A stretch of 64,000 nt of DNA from Histophilus somni (GCF_014202395.1 NZ_JACHGQ010000012.1:1-64000); one strand, 5' to 3'; counted from the stretch's first letter, positions 7,428-14,319 are shown. Numbers and translations: made by a program. The notes: generated from the sequence alone by a model not told the origin.

Positions 7428-8350
7428 ACACCGTACAAAATGCAGCATTGAGTGGAGAGATTGAGGAAAGTGCGGTGGAGAATAACTATCTCAATAACTA
7501 TGAGGTAGAAAAGCTGATTAGAGAACTGGCTCAAGCTGAGAAAGAAGGTAAAGAGCCGAAAGCGATTTTTGAGAAATATAAAAGCATAAGCGAATCTAAC
7601 CGTAAAGCTATGCTTGAGGAATGTGGTAATAACCCGATTTGTTATCTTCCCCATATTTATCAAATGGGAACAGGGAATGATGAAGTTTATAAAAACCTTT
7701 CTGCGTTGAGAGTGATATCTTATGTAAATGGATTAAGTAATAGCCTTAAAGGTAAAATGGCGACCTTTGTAGGAGATGAGAATACAAACAGCTATGCAGC
7801 CTTGCCAAGTAGTGTTCATTATGCCAGCATGGCTATTGAAGCTGGGGCGGCTGTAGGTGGTGGTTCTTTATCTTTAAGGGAAATAAAAGGATATCTGACT
7901 AGACAGCCTATTGTTACACCACCAAAAGGTTACGAGAAGCAGGATGCTAAGCTAAGGGTATCAAGCGGGGCTGAGAATGTAGCGTTGTATCCTAAATTAA
8001 AATTAGATTTACAAGCAGAACAAAATACAGCTCTAGTCATTGATAGTTTGAAAAAAACCGGAAAATTACCTGATGAGTATGTAACTAAGGATATAGCTAA
8101 AGAATTATATAATTGGTCAAGTGGCAAACCTTTAAAACAAGGGCAAATTGGTGGGGATATTTTTAGAAACGAAAGTAACTTATTACCTAGTAAAGATGGA
8201 AGAGTTTGGTATGAGGCTGATATTGGTATTAATAACAATATAGGTAGAAATAAACAACTAGGAACGAGATTATTATATTCAAGTGACGGTTTATTATTTA
8301 TTACTACAGATCATTATAAAACATTTAAAGAGGTTGGAAGATGGAAATAA
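7424..8350 (+). CDS. Orphan CdiA-CT module with barnase-type ribonuclease domain
   Basis: The 308-codon frame starts with pretoxin sequence (NTVQNAALSGEIEES) and a canonical VENN motif at residues 18-21. A ~180-residue linker leads to a C-terminal domain (about 205-308) that follows barnase closely: KLPDEYVTK with the Lys27 equivalent at 222, GGDIFRN, the general base Glu73 equivalent at 264 in WYEADI, the Arg83 and Arg87 equivalents at 275 and 282 (GTRLLYSS), and the catalytic acid His102 equivalent at 297 in TTDHYKTF. All key catalytic residues are present, so the domain should be an active guanyl-preferring RNase. GTG is the only start and there is no clear ribosome site. A barstar gene overlaps its end. 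Confidence 0.85.
   Translation: MNTVQNAALSGEIEESAVENNYLNNYEVEKLIRELAQAEKEGKEPKAIFEKYKSISESNRKAMLEECGNNPICYLPHIYQMGTGNDEVYKNLSALRVISYVNGLSNSLKGKMATFVGDENTNSYAALPSSVHYASMAIEAGAAVGGGSLSLREIKGYLTRQPIVTPPKGYEKQDAKLRVSSGAENVALYPKLKLDLQAEQNTALVIDSLKKTGKLPDEYVTKDIAKELYNWSSGKPLKQGQIGGDIFRNESNLLPSKDGRVWYEADIGINNNIGRNKQLGTRLLYSSDGLLFITTDHYKTFKEVGRWK
7468..7476 (+). repeat. Hin-type uptake word within the VENN region
   Basis: AAGTGCGGT lies in the codons for SAVENN. The corresponding site in the type A module reads AAGTGCAGT. A competence uptake word inside the cassette-swap region could favour cassette acquisition by transformation; this is inference from one site. Confidence 0.6.
7517..7644 (+). repeat. 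Pretoxin-linker direct repeat, copy 1
   Basis: 128 bp encoding IRELAQAEKEGKEPKAIFEK through NNPICY are repeated at 8624-8751 with one mismatch that I can see (AAAAGCATAAG versus AAAGGCATAAG). It is a homology block just downstream of VENN. Confidence 0.85.
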
Positions 8351-8622
8351 TAATTGAAGGAAAGGAAATTTTTTCTCCAGATGATTTTTATAAGCAATTA
8401 TCCAAGCAAGTTCCAGAATTAGGAGAATATTTTGGAAATAACTTGGATGCCCTTTGGGATTATATAGATATTTTTGATGGTAAAACTATTATATGGAAAG
8501 ATTTTTTGATGTCTGAAAAAAATATCGGATCATATGTTTATAAAATAATAAATATATACAAAGCAAGAAATGAAAAATTGAAACAAATAAAGAATGGCAA
8601 AATAAATATAATACTATTGTGA
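8341..8622 (+). CDS. Barstar-family RNase inhibitor (immunity)
   Basis: This 93-residue protein aligns along its whole length with barstar: a short N-terminal strand with a GKEI turn, an amphipathic helix, then FGNNLDALWD, the counterpart of barstar YGENLDALWD. Asp36, Trp39 and Asp40 match barstar Asp35, Trp38 and Asp39, the residues that plug the barnase active site. The end KNGKINIILL matches the last barstar strand. The gene overlaps the barnase cassette by 10 bp, so it is the cognate cytoplasmic immunity protein. A ribosome site (GAGG at 8331) lies within the toxin gene. Confidence 0.9.
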   Translation: MEIIIEGKEIFSPDDFYKQLSKQVPELGEYFGNNLDALWDYIDIFDGKTIIWKDFLMSEKNIGSYVYKIINIYKARNEKLKQIKNGKINIILL

Positions 8623-8623
8623 T

Positions 8624-8795
8624 ATTAGAGAACTGGCTCAAGCTGAGAAAGAAGGTAAAGAGCCGAAAGCGATTTTTGAGAAATATAAAGGCATAAGCGA
8701 ATCTAACCGTAAAGCTATGCTTGAGGAATGTGGTAATAACCCGATTTGTTAGATAGAACTTTATAAAACAGTTACAGATAAGCAGGAAAAATAAT
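8624..8795 (+). pseudogene. Cassette remnant: pretoxin repeat with the toxin deleted
   Basis: Bases 8624-8751 copy the pretoxin linker at 7517-7644 and stop at TAG straight after the NNPIC codons. A short stretch (ELYKTVTDKQEK, stop) then leads into the immunity candidate at 8796. The toxin domain that must once have separated pretoxin and immunity gene is missing. Confidence 0.7.
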
Positions 8796-9224
8796 ATGGG
8801 CTATCATGTATCTATTGTAAATAAGTCAGATAAACTTAGCACTGATAAAATATTATATGATTTTGAGCGGGTTATAAACAAGATGACGAGTTTAGGATTC
8901 TCCGTAGATTATGAAAAAAGAATTTTTTATAAAAATAAGTATGAATTTTTTATATCTTATGATGATAATAGCTTATGGCTCTCTAATCCTGATGAAATTT
9001 CATTAAAAGTCTTAATGGAAATTGCTGAATCATTTAATGATGAAAGTATAGTCATGGGAGATAATGGTGAAATATATAAAAATTTATCTGATATATATGC
9101 AAGTGAACTTATATATCAAGAACAAACTGAATCAATAATAAAAAGATTTATCCGTTTTTTATATTATAGAATTTGGTTTGTTATACCTATATTGTTAGCT
9201 ATTATAAAAGTTTTATTTTTATAG
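8796..9224 (+). CDS. Orphan membrane-anchored immunity candidate
   Basis: This 142-residue protein has a soluble N-terminal domain (MGYHVSIVNKSDK, WLSNPDEISLKVLMEIAESF) and a C-terminal hydrophobic segment at about 123-142 (IWFVIPILLAIIKVLFL) preceded by basic residues, so it is probably a C-tail-anchored inner-membrane protein with the N-domain in the cytoplasm. It follows a pretoxin remnant without toxin and precedes the next cassette boundary, exactly where an immunity gene is expected. I do not recognise the family. Confidence 0.5.
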   Translation: MGYHVSIVNKSDKLSTDKILYDFERVINKMTSLGFSVDYEKRIFYKNKYEFFISYDDNSLWLSNPDEISLKVLMEIAESFNDESIVMGDNGEIYKNLSDIYASELIYQEQTESIIKRFIRFLYYRIWFVIPILLAIIKVLFL

Positions 9225-9239
9225 TTTGTTAGATACCAG

Positions 9240-9400
9240 AGATATTCTACAAGGTATATTGTTTATAAATTTTCCTTTTTGAAAACCTTGAAAATATAGG
9301 TTTCTTTACCATAAGAATTTTTCATTGCATACAATGTAGAATACGAGAGTAATACAAGCGGTTGTTTATGATTAAGATTTTGCAAATTCTAGGGGTAAAG
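9240..9400 (+). repeat. Cassette-boundary repeat, copy 2
   Basis: Diverged copy of 3890-4051. It keeps TACAAGCGGTTG (9351-9362) and TTTTGCAAATT, but the second arm of the uptake-sequence pair has decayed. After about 9400 the sequence (frame reading SLDDSNTVKLKPMFNYNNVY) matches nothing else I recognise here. Confidence 0.6.
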
Positions 9401-9480
9401 AGTTTGGATGACAGCAACACGGTAAAATTAAAACCAATGTTTAATTACAATAATGTTTACCGAGCCAAAGATTATGATGA

Positions 9481-10644
9481 TACGAATCTGCAGGTGCTGA
9501 CACGAGCTTTCATAACAGCCATTTAGATGCAGAACATATTAAGTTTAACAGCCAAGGGGATATTACCCTCAACAGCACAACCGCTACTGCTGAGCGAATT
9601 GATGTGAATGCTAAAGGCGACCTTCGGATTGAAAGCAAGCAAGACATCAACAATTACAACAGCAAAGGTAGTCAGGCAGGGATTAGTGTAGATGTGAGTT
9701 TTGGTAATGCTTGGAGTGTGAGCGGTTTTGCTTCAGGTGAGAAAGGCAAAAGCAGTTATAAACAAGTTAATGAACAGGCAGGTTTAATTGCAGGCAAAGG
9801 CGGTTATCATATAGAGGCAAACAACGTCCACTTGAAAGGCAGTACCATTGCTTCAACTACCCCAAACAACAGTGAACTGCGAACCAATCGCCTCACTTTT
9901 AATGACATTCAAAATGAATCAAGTCATAAGGCAACAAGTGTTTCAATCTCAGGCACTTACGGTAAAGGAGCAGATTACTACCAAGATAGTGAAACCGGCA
10001 AACTGAGCAAAAAAGGAGCAGAAAATGCGATGTTGGTTGAAGGAAAAACCGCTCCGAACATAACCCCGAGCTTACCGATGCATAGTCAAAGTAATGACAG
10101 CTCAATCACCAAAGCGACGCTTACGGAAGGGAAAATCACCTTAAACAAAGACACAAACCCAATCAAAACCACAGCAAAAGCGTTGGGAATTAATACCGAC
10201 CTTAGCCAAGCAAACAGCCAAGTGGCAAAACCAAAAGAGGTGAAAAAACTACTGGCGGAGCAAAAGGAGATTGCTCAGGCAGTGTCACATATTAGTTCGG
10301 CAGTAAATATTTATGCCAATAACAAGGCAAAAGAAACACAAGATGTGGAATGGCAAGAGGGCGGTTCAAAAAGACGTAAACTTGATGCTGTCGTTGCTAC
10401 GGTAGGGGCAATTTTAAGTGGTGGCAGTGCTGGGCAAGTTGTCGTTGTTGCGATTTCCCCTGAGCTGAATGCACAAATTCACACAATGACAAAAGACAGT
10501 AAAATGGCTAATTTGTTAGCTCACGCTTTACTTTCTACTACTGAAGCACATCTATCAGGTACAAATGCCCTTGTCGGAGCGACTACCGGTGTGGCAGGTG
10601 AGGCTACGGCAATGTTCCTTTCGGATGCGGTTTTCAATAGATAA
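9481..10644 (+). pseudogene. Truncated CdiA fragment (FHA repeats and pretoxin, no toxin)
   Basis: The frame is open from 9481 with no natural start; GTG 9604 is the first start-like codon. It contains FHA-type repeat sequence (AEHIKFNSQGDITLNSTTAT, GLIAGKGGYHIEANNVHLKG), the 321-bp block shared with 4703-5023, then a pretoxin region (NLLAHALLSTTEAHLSGTNA) that stops at FNR before any VENN-type motif. It appears to be a decayed CdiA fragment that lost its toxin end, usable for recombination but not for delivery. Confidence 0.7.
9844..10164 (+). repeat. 321-bp perfect direct repeat, copy 2
   Basis: Identical to 4703-5023 as far as I can read. Sequence on either side has many substitutions relative to the first copy. 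Confidence 0.85.
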
Positions 10645-10799
10645 ATAATATATTTTCTAAGTCTTTAGAAGAGGTTTTTGATTTTTTAGCATTTAATTAT
10701 GAAGATGAAAATAATACACCATTATATATGAACAGCAATCCATTAACAGGAAAATCGACCTCTAACGTTATTACAACAAGCGTAAGAAATGTGCCATGA
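10644..10799 (+). pseudogene. Toxin C-terminal remnant
   Basis: In a different frame from the preceding CdiA fragment, this stretch reads NNIFSKSLEEVFDFLAFNYE and ends VITTSVRNVP before TGA (10797-10799). The NIFSKSLE motif links it to the remnant at 3451-3666. It is the last recognisable piece of the cassette array; no immunity gene follows. Confidence 0.45.
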
Positions 10800-11002
10800 T
10801 GGGAAATAGGTATGTAAAATTAGTTTTTTGCTCTCGTTCTTGTCCTTAATACCGTTAAATATACTTAAATCTTCGTATGCTTCACCAATCCGTTTTTTAT
10901 CGTTAATCCCTTTATTTATCAGGGCTCCCGATCTGTTTCTTTCGCCACTCTTCCAGAGGCTTTTGAGCAGATTGAGACATGAAAAAGCAACTTAACGTTA
11001 TT
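10800..11002. other. Gap between cassette array and integrated island
   Basis: About 200 bp without a convincing gene. On the minus strand a 22-codon frame begins MSQSAQKPLEEWRKKQ and is followed in another frame by GINDKKRIGEAYEDLSIFNG, perhaps a decayed small gene. I see no RNA gene or operator. Confidence 0.3.
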
Positions 11003-11082
11003 ATTTACAAAGGTTTATTTAATGAATTTGAAAGAGTGGGAAAGAATGGAAAATTGAAGCTGGTGCAGTGGTCGGACTCGAA
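11003..11082. repeat. Distal attachment repeat with displaced tRNA-Leu 3' end
   Basis: The stretch matches 21942-22022 with few changes, including loss of one C in the tRNA part (GGTGCAGTGG versus GGTGCCAGTGG). It carries only the tRNA tail, so it is the island's far junction and not a tRNA gene. Confidence 0.85.
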
Positions 11083-11639
11083 TTGATAATATAAGTCATT
11101 GTTTATTATGTTTATTTTTTTATTATCTTTAATTTTATACTACCATTTATACTACTAAAATCAAAAGTACCCCTATAAAACGCCTGTTTTTTAATCATTT
11201 CAATTTTATCTATTTTTCCTATATAGTGGGTAAAAATAGATTTTTTCAGGTGGCGGATCTGATTTTTTTTATGCGGTTTTTTGATAAGTGGCATAGCTTA
11301 TTTTGTCCACAAAACGCCCCTGTTTGCGTTGTTGTAGTCTTTCATTGTTGGCAATGGCGGTAAAATAATTACTACTTGCATAGCCACCATGCTTTACAGC
11401 ATTAAAGCGACTGAAAAAATATCTTTTCGCTGTTTCGCAGTTTTTCCGTCCATTTCGTCGCAATTTCTCATGTAGTTTTTCGCAATTTCTAATGTAGCGT
11501 CGTTTTAGATTTCCTCAAATTTGAGTTTGTTAGGTTTGAATAAGTACATCGGCGGCAATGCCTAAATGTTTATTACAGTGATAGAGGTGTTTTCAAGTAT
11601 AACAGGCAAGAAAAAAGCCATTAATCATTAGATTAAGGC
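11083..11639. other. Gene-poor island end with an arm-type site and a degraded ORF
   Basis: At 11133-11160 lies a double TATACTAC motif identical to that at 21842-21869 near the integrase end. Minus-strand frames at 11269-11600 give pieces such as FNAVKHGGYASSNYFTAIAN and ALPPMYLFKPNKLKFEEI in different frames, suggesting a decayed gene that I cannot identify. A weak hairpin AAGCC/GGCTT at 11616-11640 may end the operon read from the right. Confidence 0.4.
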
Positions 11640-12095
11640 TTAATATTCATTAATATCATGGCAAGCATTTTGGCGAATAGCATTTTTAAGAAAGCGTTTA
11701 TACTTGCGATCTACAGATTTAGAAGATAATACGCCCCTTAATATTTGCTGATAGATTTCATCATTGATTAATGCTTTCTGAATGAAATATCCAGCTTCTA
11801 TATTCGCTTGTATCTCTTTTGATGAATCAATTCTTAAATGACGGTAGAAAATGAAACTATCTCTAGTGATAAATTCGTGAATACCAGCTTTTAAAATACA
11901 AGTTTCATCTAAGGCTTTGCCATCTTTTATACTTGAGCAGCTAACACTTAAAATCATATCCTCCTTGCCGCTTTCCCCGTCAAAACAAGGGTCAGTAAGT
12001 AAAATATATAAATGCTTGTAGTTGCTTTCGTCTTTGCCGTAGTCAGTCGGTCTAAGAATGGTAACTTGTCTTTTAATTTCAGGCATTATCCACAC
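11640..12095 (-). CDS. Unknown protein, possible toxin of a Panacea-type system
   Basis: This 151-residue soluble protein overlaps the Panacea gene by 17 bp. Segments HLYILLTDPCFDGESGKEDM, LSVSCSSIKDGKALDETCIL and AGIHEFITRDSFIFYRHLRI suggest a beta-rich fold somewhat like MazF/PemK SH3-barrels (a Tdp motif, D-x-C-x-L, then H-x-FI-x-x-x-SF), but the similarity is by eye only. A basic segment at the end (SVDRKYKRFLKNAIRQN) could bind RNA. Tight coupling to a Panacea antitoxin-type gene makes it a toxin candidate. The real start may be the second Met (residue 4). Confidence 0.5.
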   Translation of the reverse strand: MWIMPEIKRQVTILRPTDYGKDESNYKHLYILLTDPCFDGESGKEDMILSVSCSSIKDGKALDETCILKAGIHEFITRDSFIFYRHLRIDSSKEIQANIEAGYFIQKALINDEIYQQILRGVLSSKSVDRKYKRFLKNAIRQNACHDINEY

Positions 12096-12666
12096 CTGTA
12101 AAAAAACTATCCATCTTCTTTTTTTCTTCGATCTGTTCTAATATATCGGCAATTTCTCTTTCTGTTTTTCCTAGATTTGAAAGGAGTGTAGCAAGATATA
12201 TCGGTTTGCTTCTTCCTTGTGGGTTTTCCCATTCGGGGATATATTTAGGATTGTGCGTATATTCTACTAGGGCGAAAGGCTTATAACTCCCAAAAGTCGC
12301 AAAGATTTCATCTAAAATTTCTGTATCACTTTCTGATAAGCAATCAAAAAAGTATTCATCTGCAGTATCTACCGTTCTTTTTAGACTGATTTTATGATCT
12401 TCTTTATCTGCTATCCATTCGCCCCATATGCTATTATTCTGATATAGGCTTGCTTCTTCTCCTCGCATAAGATTTAAGGTATTGCTTAGCACAGGACCAT
12501 AAGGCAAAGAGTAATATTCATCGTTAGAAATAGAGTAGTTATATTTTTGCCACGATAAACGATCGGCAAGATAAAGAAGTTTCATTGCCTTTATATGTTC
12601 CATTGTTCCGCCTGCTTTATGTAACAAATAAGCGGTTGCTTGAGCTACTTTTAACTCATTAAACAT
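12079..12666 (-). CDS. Panacea-domain protein (SocA/GepA-like), likely antitoxin
   Basis: This 195-residue protein begins with the hallmark of the Panacea (DUF4065) domain: KVAQATAYLLHKAGGTMEHI, KAMKLLYLADRLSWQKYNYS, then DEYYSLPYGPVLSNTLNLM. Panacea proteins act as antitoxins paired with many unrelated toxins; SocA is the proteolytic-adaptor example. It sits 12 bp after a HigB-like gene and overlaps an unknown gene by 17 bp, so either neighbour could be the toxin. The C-terminal ~35 residues (TEREIADILEQIEEKKKMDS) are charged and probably helical. Confidence 0.8.
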   Translation of the reverse strand: MFNELKVAQATAYLLHKAGGTMEHIKAMKLLYLADRLSWQKYNYSISNDEYYSLPYGPVLSNTLNLMRGEEASLYQNNSIWGEWIADKEDHKISLKRTVDTADEYFFDCLSESDTEILDEIFATFGSYKPFALVEYTHNPKYIPEWENPQGRSKPIYLATLLSNLGKTEREIADILEQIEEKKKMDSFFTGVDNA

Positions 12667-12678
12667 ATTTATCCCTTA

Positions 12679-12972
12679 TTAGGTTTGTTGGGTTTTAATT
12701 GGTTCGTATTGTATTATTTTTAAAAACGGTATCAAGCAAATTTTCTCAATTTTAAACGCCATTGCAACTATTAAGCGGTGTTCATTCCCTTTAATATTGA
12801 AAACTACTCTACGATTTTTTAGCACGCTAGCGTTTTTATATTTTGCTTTTATATCGTGGGCGTTCTGCCAGTCTGCTTTTTTAACTTCTGCTATCCAAGC
12901 CTTTAGCGGTTGCTCTGCTTCAGGGTGTGCATGATAGTACCTAACTAAAGTAGATATAGCGATTATTCTCAT
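12679..12972 (-). CDS. HigB-family toxin homologue with altered C-terminus
   Basis: This 97-residue protein follows the HigB fold (RelE superfamily mRNA interferase): MRIIAISTLVRYYHAHPEAE, EVKKADWQNAHDIKAKYKNA, and VVFNIKGNEHRLIVAMAFKI are typical. The usual closing T-H-x-x-Y-D motif reads K-I-I-Q-Y-E here, so the conserved His is missing and activity is doubtful. No HigA-type HTH antitoxin follows; the next gene, 12 bp on, is the Panacea protein. A possible promoter (TTGTTA, 16 bp, GATAAT) lies upstream of the start. Confidence 0.7.
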   Translation of the reverse strand: MRIIAISTLVRYYHAHPEAEQPLKAWIAEVKKADWQNAHDIKAKYKNASVLKNRRVVFNIKGNEHRLIVAMAFKIEKICLIPFLKIIQYEPIKTQQT

Positions 12973-13067
12973 AATAAGCCTAAGTATTGATCAAGTTTAT
13001 TTATTATCTCCCATTTAGGGACTATAACAAGAATTGTTATTTTTTATGCTTTAATGTGGTTAAGAGT

Positions 13068-13094
13068 AAAAAAGGGCTTTATAGCCCTTTCTGT
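13068..13094 (-). terminator. Rho-independent terminator of the RelE/XRE operon
   Basis: AAAGGGCT-TTAT-AGCCCTTT hairpin just beyond the antitoxin stop, with A-rich sequence on the plus strand giving the U-tract for the minus-strand transcript. Confidence 0.7.
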
Positions 13095-13110
13095 TGGTGG
13101 TGGATTGTGA

Positions 13111-13506
13111 TTAGTACATCTGTTCTACTTCACATTCATAGATTGCTGCGAACTTCTCTAATGTCTTTTTCTGTGGTTTATTGTCGGGCTGTTCCATTTG
13201 TGAAATAGCCCCTTGAGTGATGCCAACTTTAACCGCAACATCTTTCTGCGATAGCCCTCTATAGATACGCCATGCACCTAAAAGATTTATATTATTCTCA
13301 TGCTTGATTTTGACAACATCAAAAGGGATAGTAACTGCATCATTATCATCTTTTTCATAGGGTACATCTTGCCATTCTTCACTATCATCTTCTTCAATTC
13401 TAAAGCCGTACTCATCAACCTCTACCAGTTTTTCAAACTCTGCTATAGGTAAAATCACATATAAAGGCTTTCCGCTGTTGTCTCTGATATATTGTAAATT
13501 GTTCAT
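13111..13506 (-). CDS. XRE-family antitoxin
   Basis: This 131-residue protein has an N-terminal Phd-like segment (NNLQYIRDNSGKPLYVILPI, EFEKLVEV), an acidic linker and a C-terminal XRE helix-turn-helix (WRIYRGLSQKDVAVKVGITQ, GAISQMEQPDNKPQKKTLEK). It is encoded 35 bp downstream of the RelE-type toxin, so it is very likely the antitoxin and autorepressor of the pair. An inverted repeat upstream of the toxin promoter (13876-13899) is a candidate operator. Toxin-first order is common for XRE-type antitoxins. Confidence 0.8.
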   Translation of the reverse strand: MNNLQYIRDNSGKPLYVILPIAEFEKLVEVDEYGFRIEEDDSEEWQDVPYEKDDNDAVTIPFDVVKIKHENNINLLGAWRIYRGLSQKDVAVKVGITQGAISQMEQPDNKPQKKTLEKFAAIYECEVEQMY

Positions 13507-13541
13507 TGTCTTGCTCCTGTGTTTATAGGGCTTTTATCACC

Positions 13542-13823
13542 CTAGTTGTAAGTTCTTTCATCTCGCTTTTTAATTTCTTGAATTTCTATTATTCTCGGCT
13601 CTCCCTCTATCCACTCAAACAAAATTCTATACTTTCCAACTCTAGCCCTGTACTTGCTCATATACCCTTTTAATTTAGTTATATCTAGCACTAAATCAGG
13701 AAAGTTAGTTAGTGTTGAGATAGTTTCAATAATTGCTTTTTTATATCTGCTATCAATTCGTTCAAGCTGTTTATCTGCTTTTGAAGTAATGATAATTTTA
13801 TTATTCATTGCACTAGCATTCAT
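13542..13823 (-). CDS. RelE/ParE-family toxin
   Basis: The 93-residue product has the RelE-type fold pattern: an N-terminal strand NKIIITSKADKQLERID, helices, LVLDITKLKGYMSKYRARVG, KYRILFEWIEGEPRIIEIQE, KKRDERTYN. The basic residues YRARVGKYR and the final R-x-E-x-x-Y resemble RelE proteins that cleave mRNA on the ribosome. The start may be the second Met (residue 6, at 13808). It forms an operon with the XRE antitoxin and is island cargo, plausibly for island stability or phage defence. Confidence 0.8.
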   Translation of the reverse strand: MNASAMNNKIIITSKADKQLERIDSRYKKAIIETISTLTNFPDLVLDITKLKGYMSKYRARVGKYRILFEWIEGEPRIIEIQEIKKRDERTYN

Positions 13824-13841
13824 TTGCCTTTCATGCTTTAT

Positions 13842-13870
13842 ATTATAAGTAAAATATCTAATAAATGCAA
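13842..13870 (-). promoter_or_regulatory. Sigma-70 promoter of the RelE/XRE operon
   Basis: On the minus strand, TTGCAT (13865-13870) and TATAAT (13842-13847) are separated by 17 bp, a near-consensus promoter just upstream of the toxin start. Confidence 0.75.
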
Positions 13871-13875
13871 CATAA

Positions 13876-13899
13876 AACTAATAATTAATCTAATTAGTT
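13876..13899. promoter_or_regulatory. Inverted repeat, candidate antitoxin operator
   Basis: AACTAAT and ATTAGTT arms 10 bp apart lie immediately upstream of the -35 box of the toxin-antitoxin promoter. The XRE antitoxin is the likely ligand. Confidence 0.45.
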
Positions 13900-14065
13900 G
13901 TATTTTATCTAATAATATTTAGCTCTAAAATAAAAAGCCCTGTCTGATAACAAGGCTTAATATGATGTTTTAATGAACTCTTGGGGCTAATTTTGCTAAA
14001 TACCATTTCAAATTTATGCAATTAATTCCCTTACTAACAACGCAACCGAGTCAACAAACACTTTT

Positions 14066-14277
14066 TTATTCACTTATTCACTTTTTCTTTTTTTTGAATT
14101 TAATTTATTGATTTTAAAAGAAAAAAACAAGAGTGAATAAAATAAATTGATTAAAAATTATTCACCTTTTTGCTATTTTTATCACTATTTCACTTTTTCA
14201 CTTCTTATTCACTCTTTAAAACTCTTTATATATCATATAGTTAAGTTAAAAAAGTGAATAGGTGAATAAGTGAATAG
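14066..14277. other. Iteron cluster, putative island replication origin
   Basis: Two adjacent TTATTCAC 8-mers (14066-14081) face three adjacent GTGAATAA/G 8-mers (14254-14277), and single copies lie at 14133-14140 (+), 14158-14165 (-) and 14205-14212 (-), with degenerate copies at 14186-14201. The DNA between is very AT-rich. It lies beyond the stop codon of the P4-type primase-helicase gene, so it is a good candidate for the origin that protein opens. P4 replication origins use iterated sites read by their primase-helicase. Confidence 0.65.
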
Positions 14278-14319
14278 AGTTTATTGTCAAGGTTCTGAAT
14301 AGTGAAAAAAGCGTATAAA

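Noticed and set aside
11060-11082. tRNA-Leu-like sequence
   Set aside because: Only the last 22 nt of the tRNA are present and one C is missing; it is the island junction, not a gene.
11269-11463. Minus-strand ORF of 64 codons in the island end
   Set aside because: No recognisable domain; neighbouring frames hold similar-looking fragments, so it is more likely a decayed gene than a real small protein.
12679-12760. Frameshift in the HigB-like gene
   Set aside because: The other frames contain stops and no better match; the altered end aligns in length with HigB, so divergence is more likely than frameshift.
14066-14277. CRISPR-like repeats
   Set aside because: Repeats are 8 bp, directly adjacent and in both orientations, with no spacers and no cas gene nearby.
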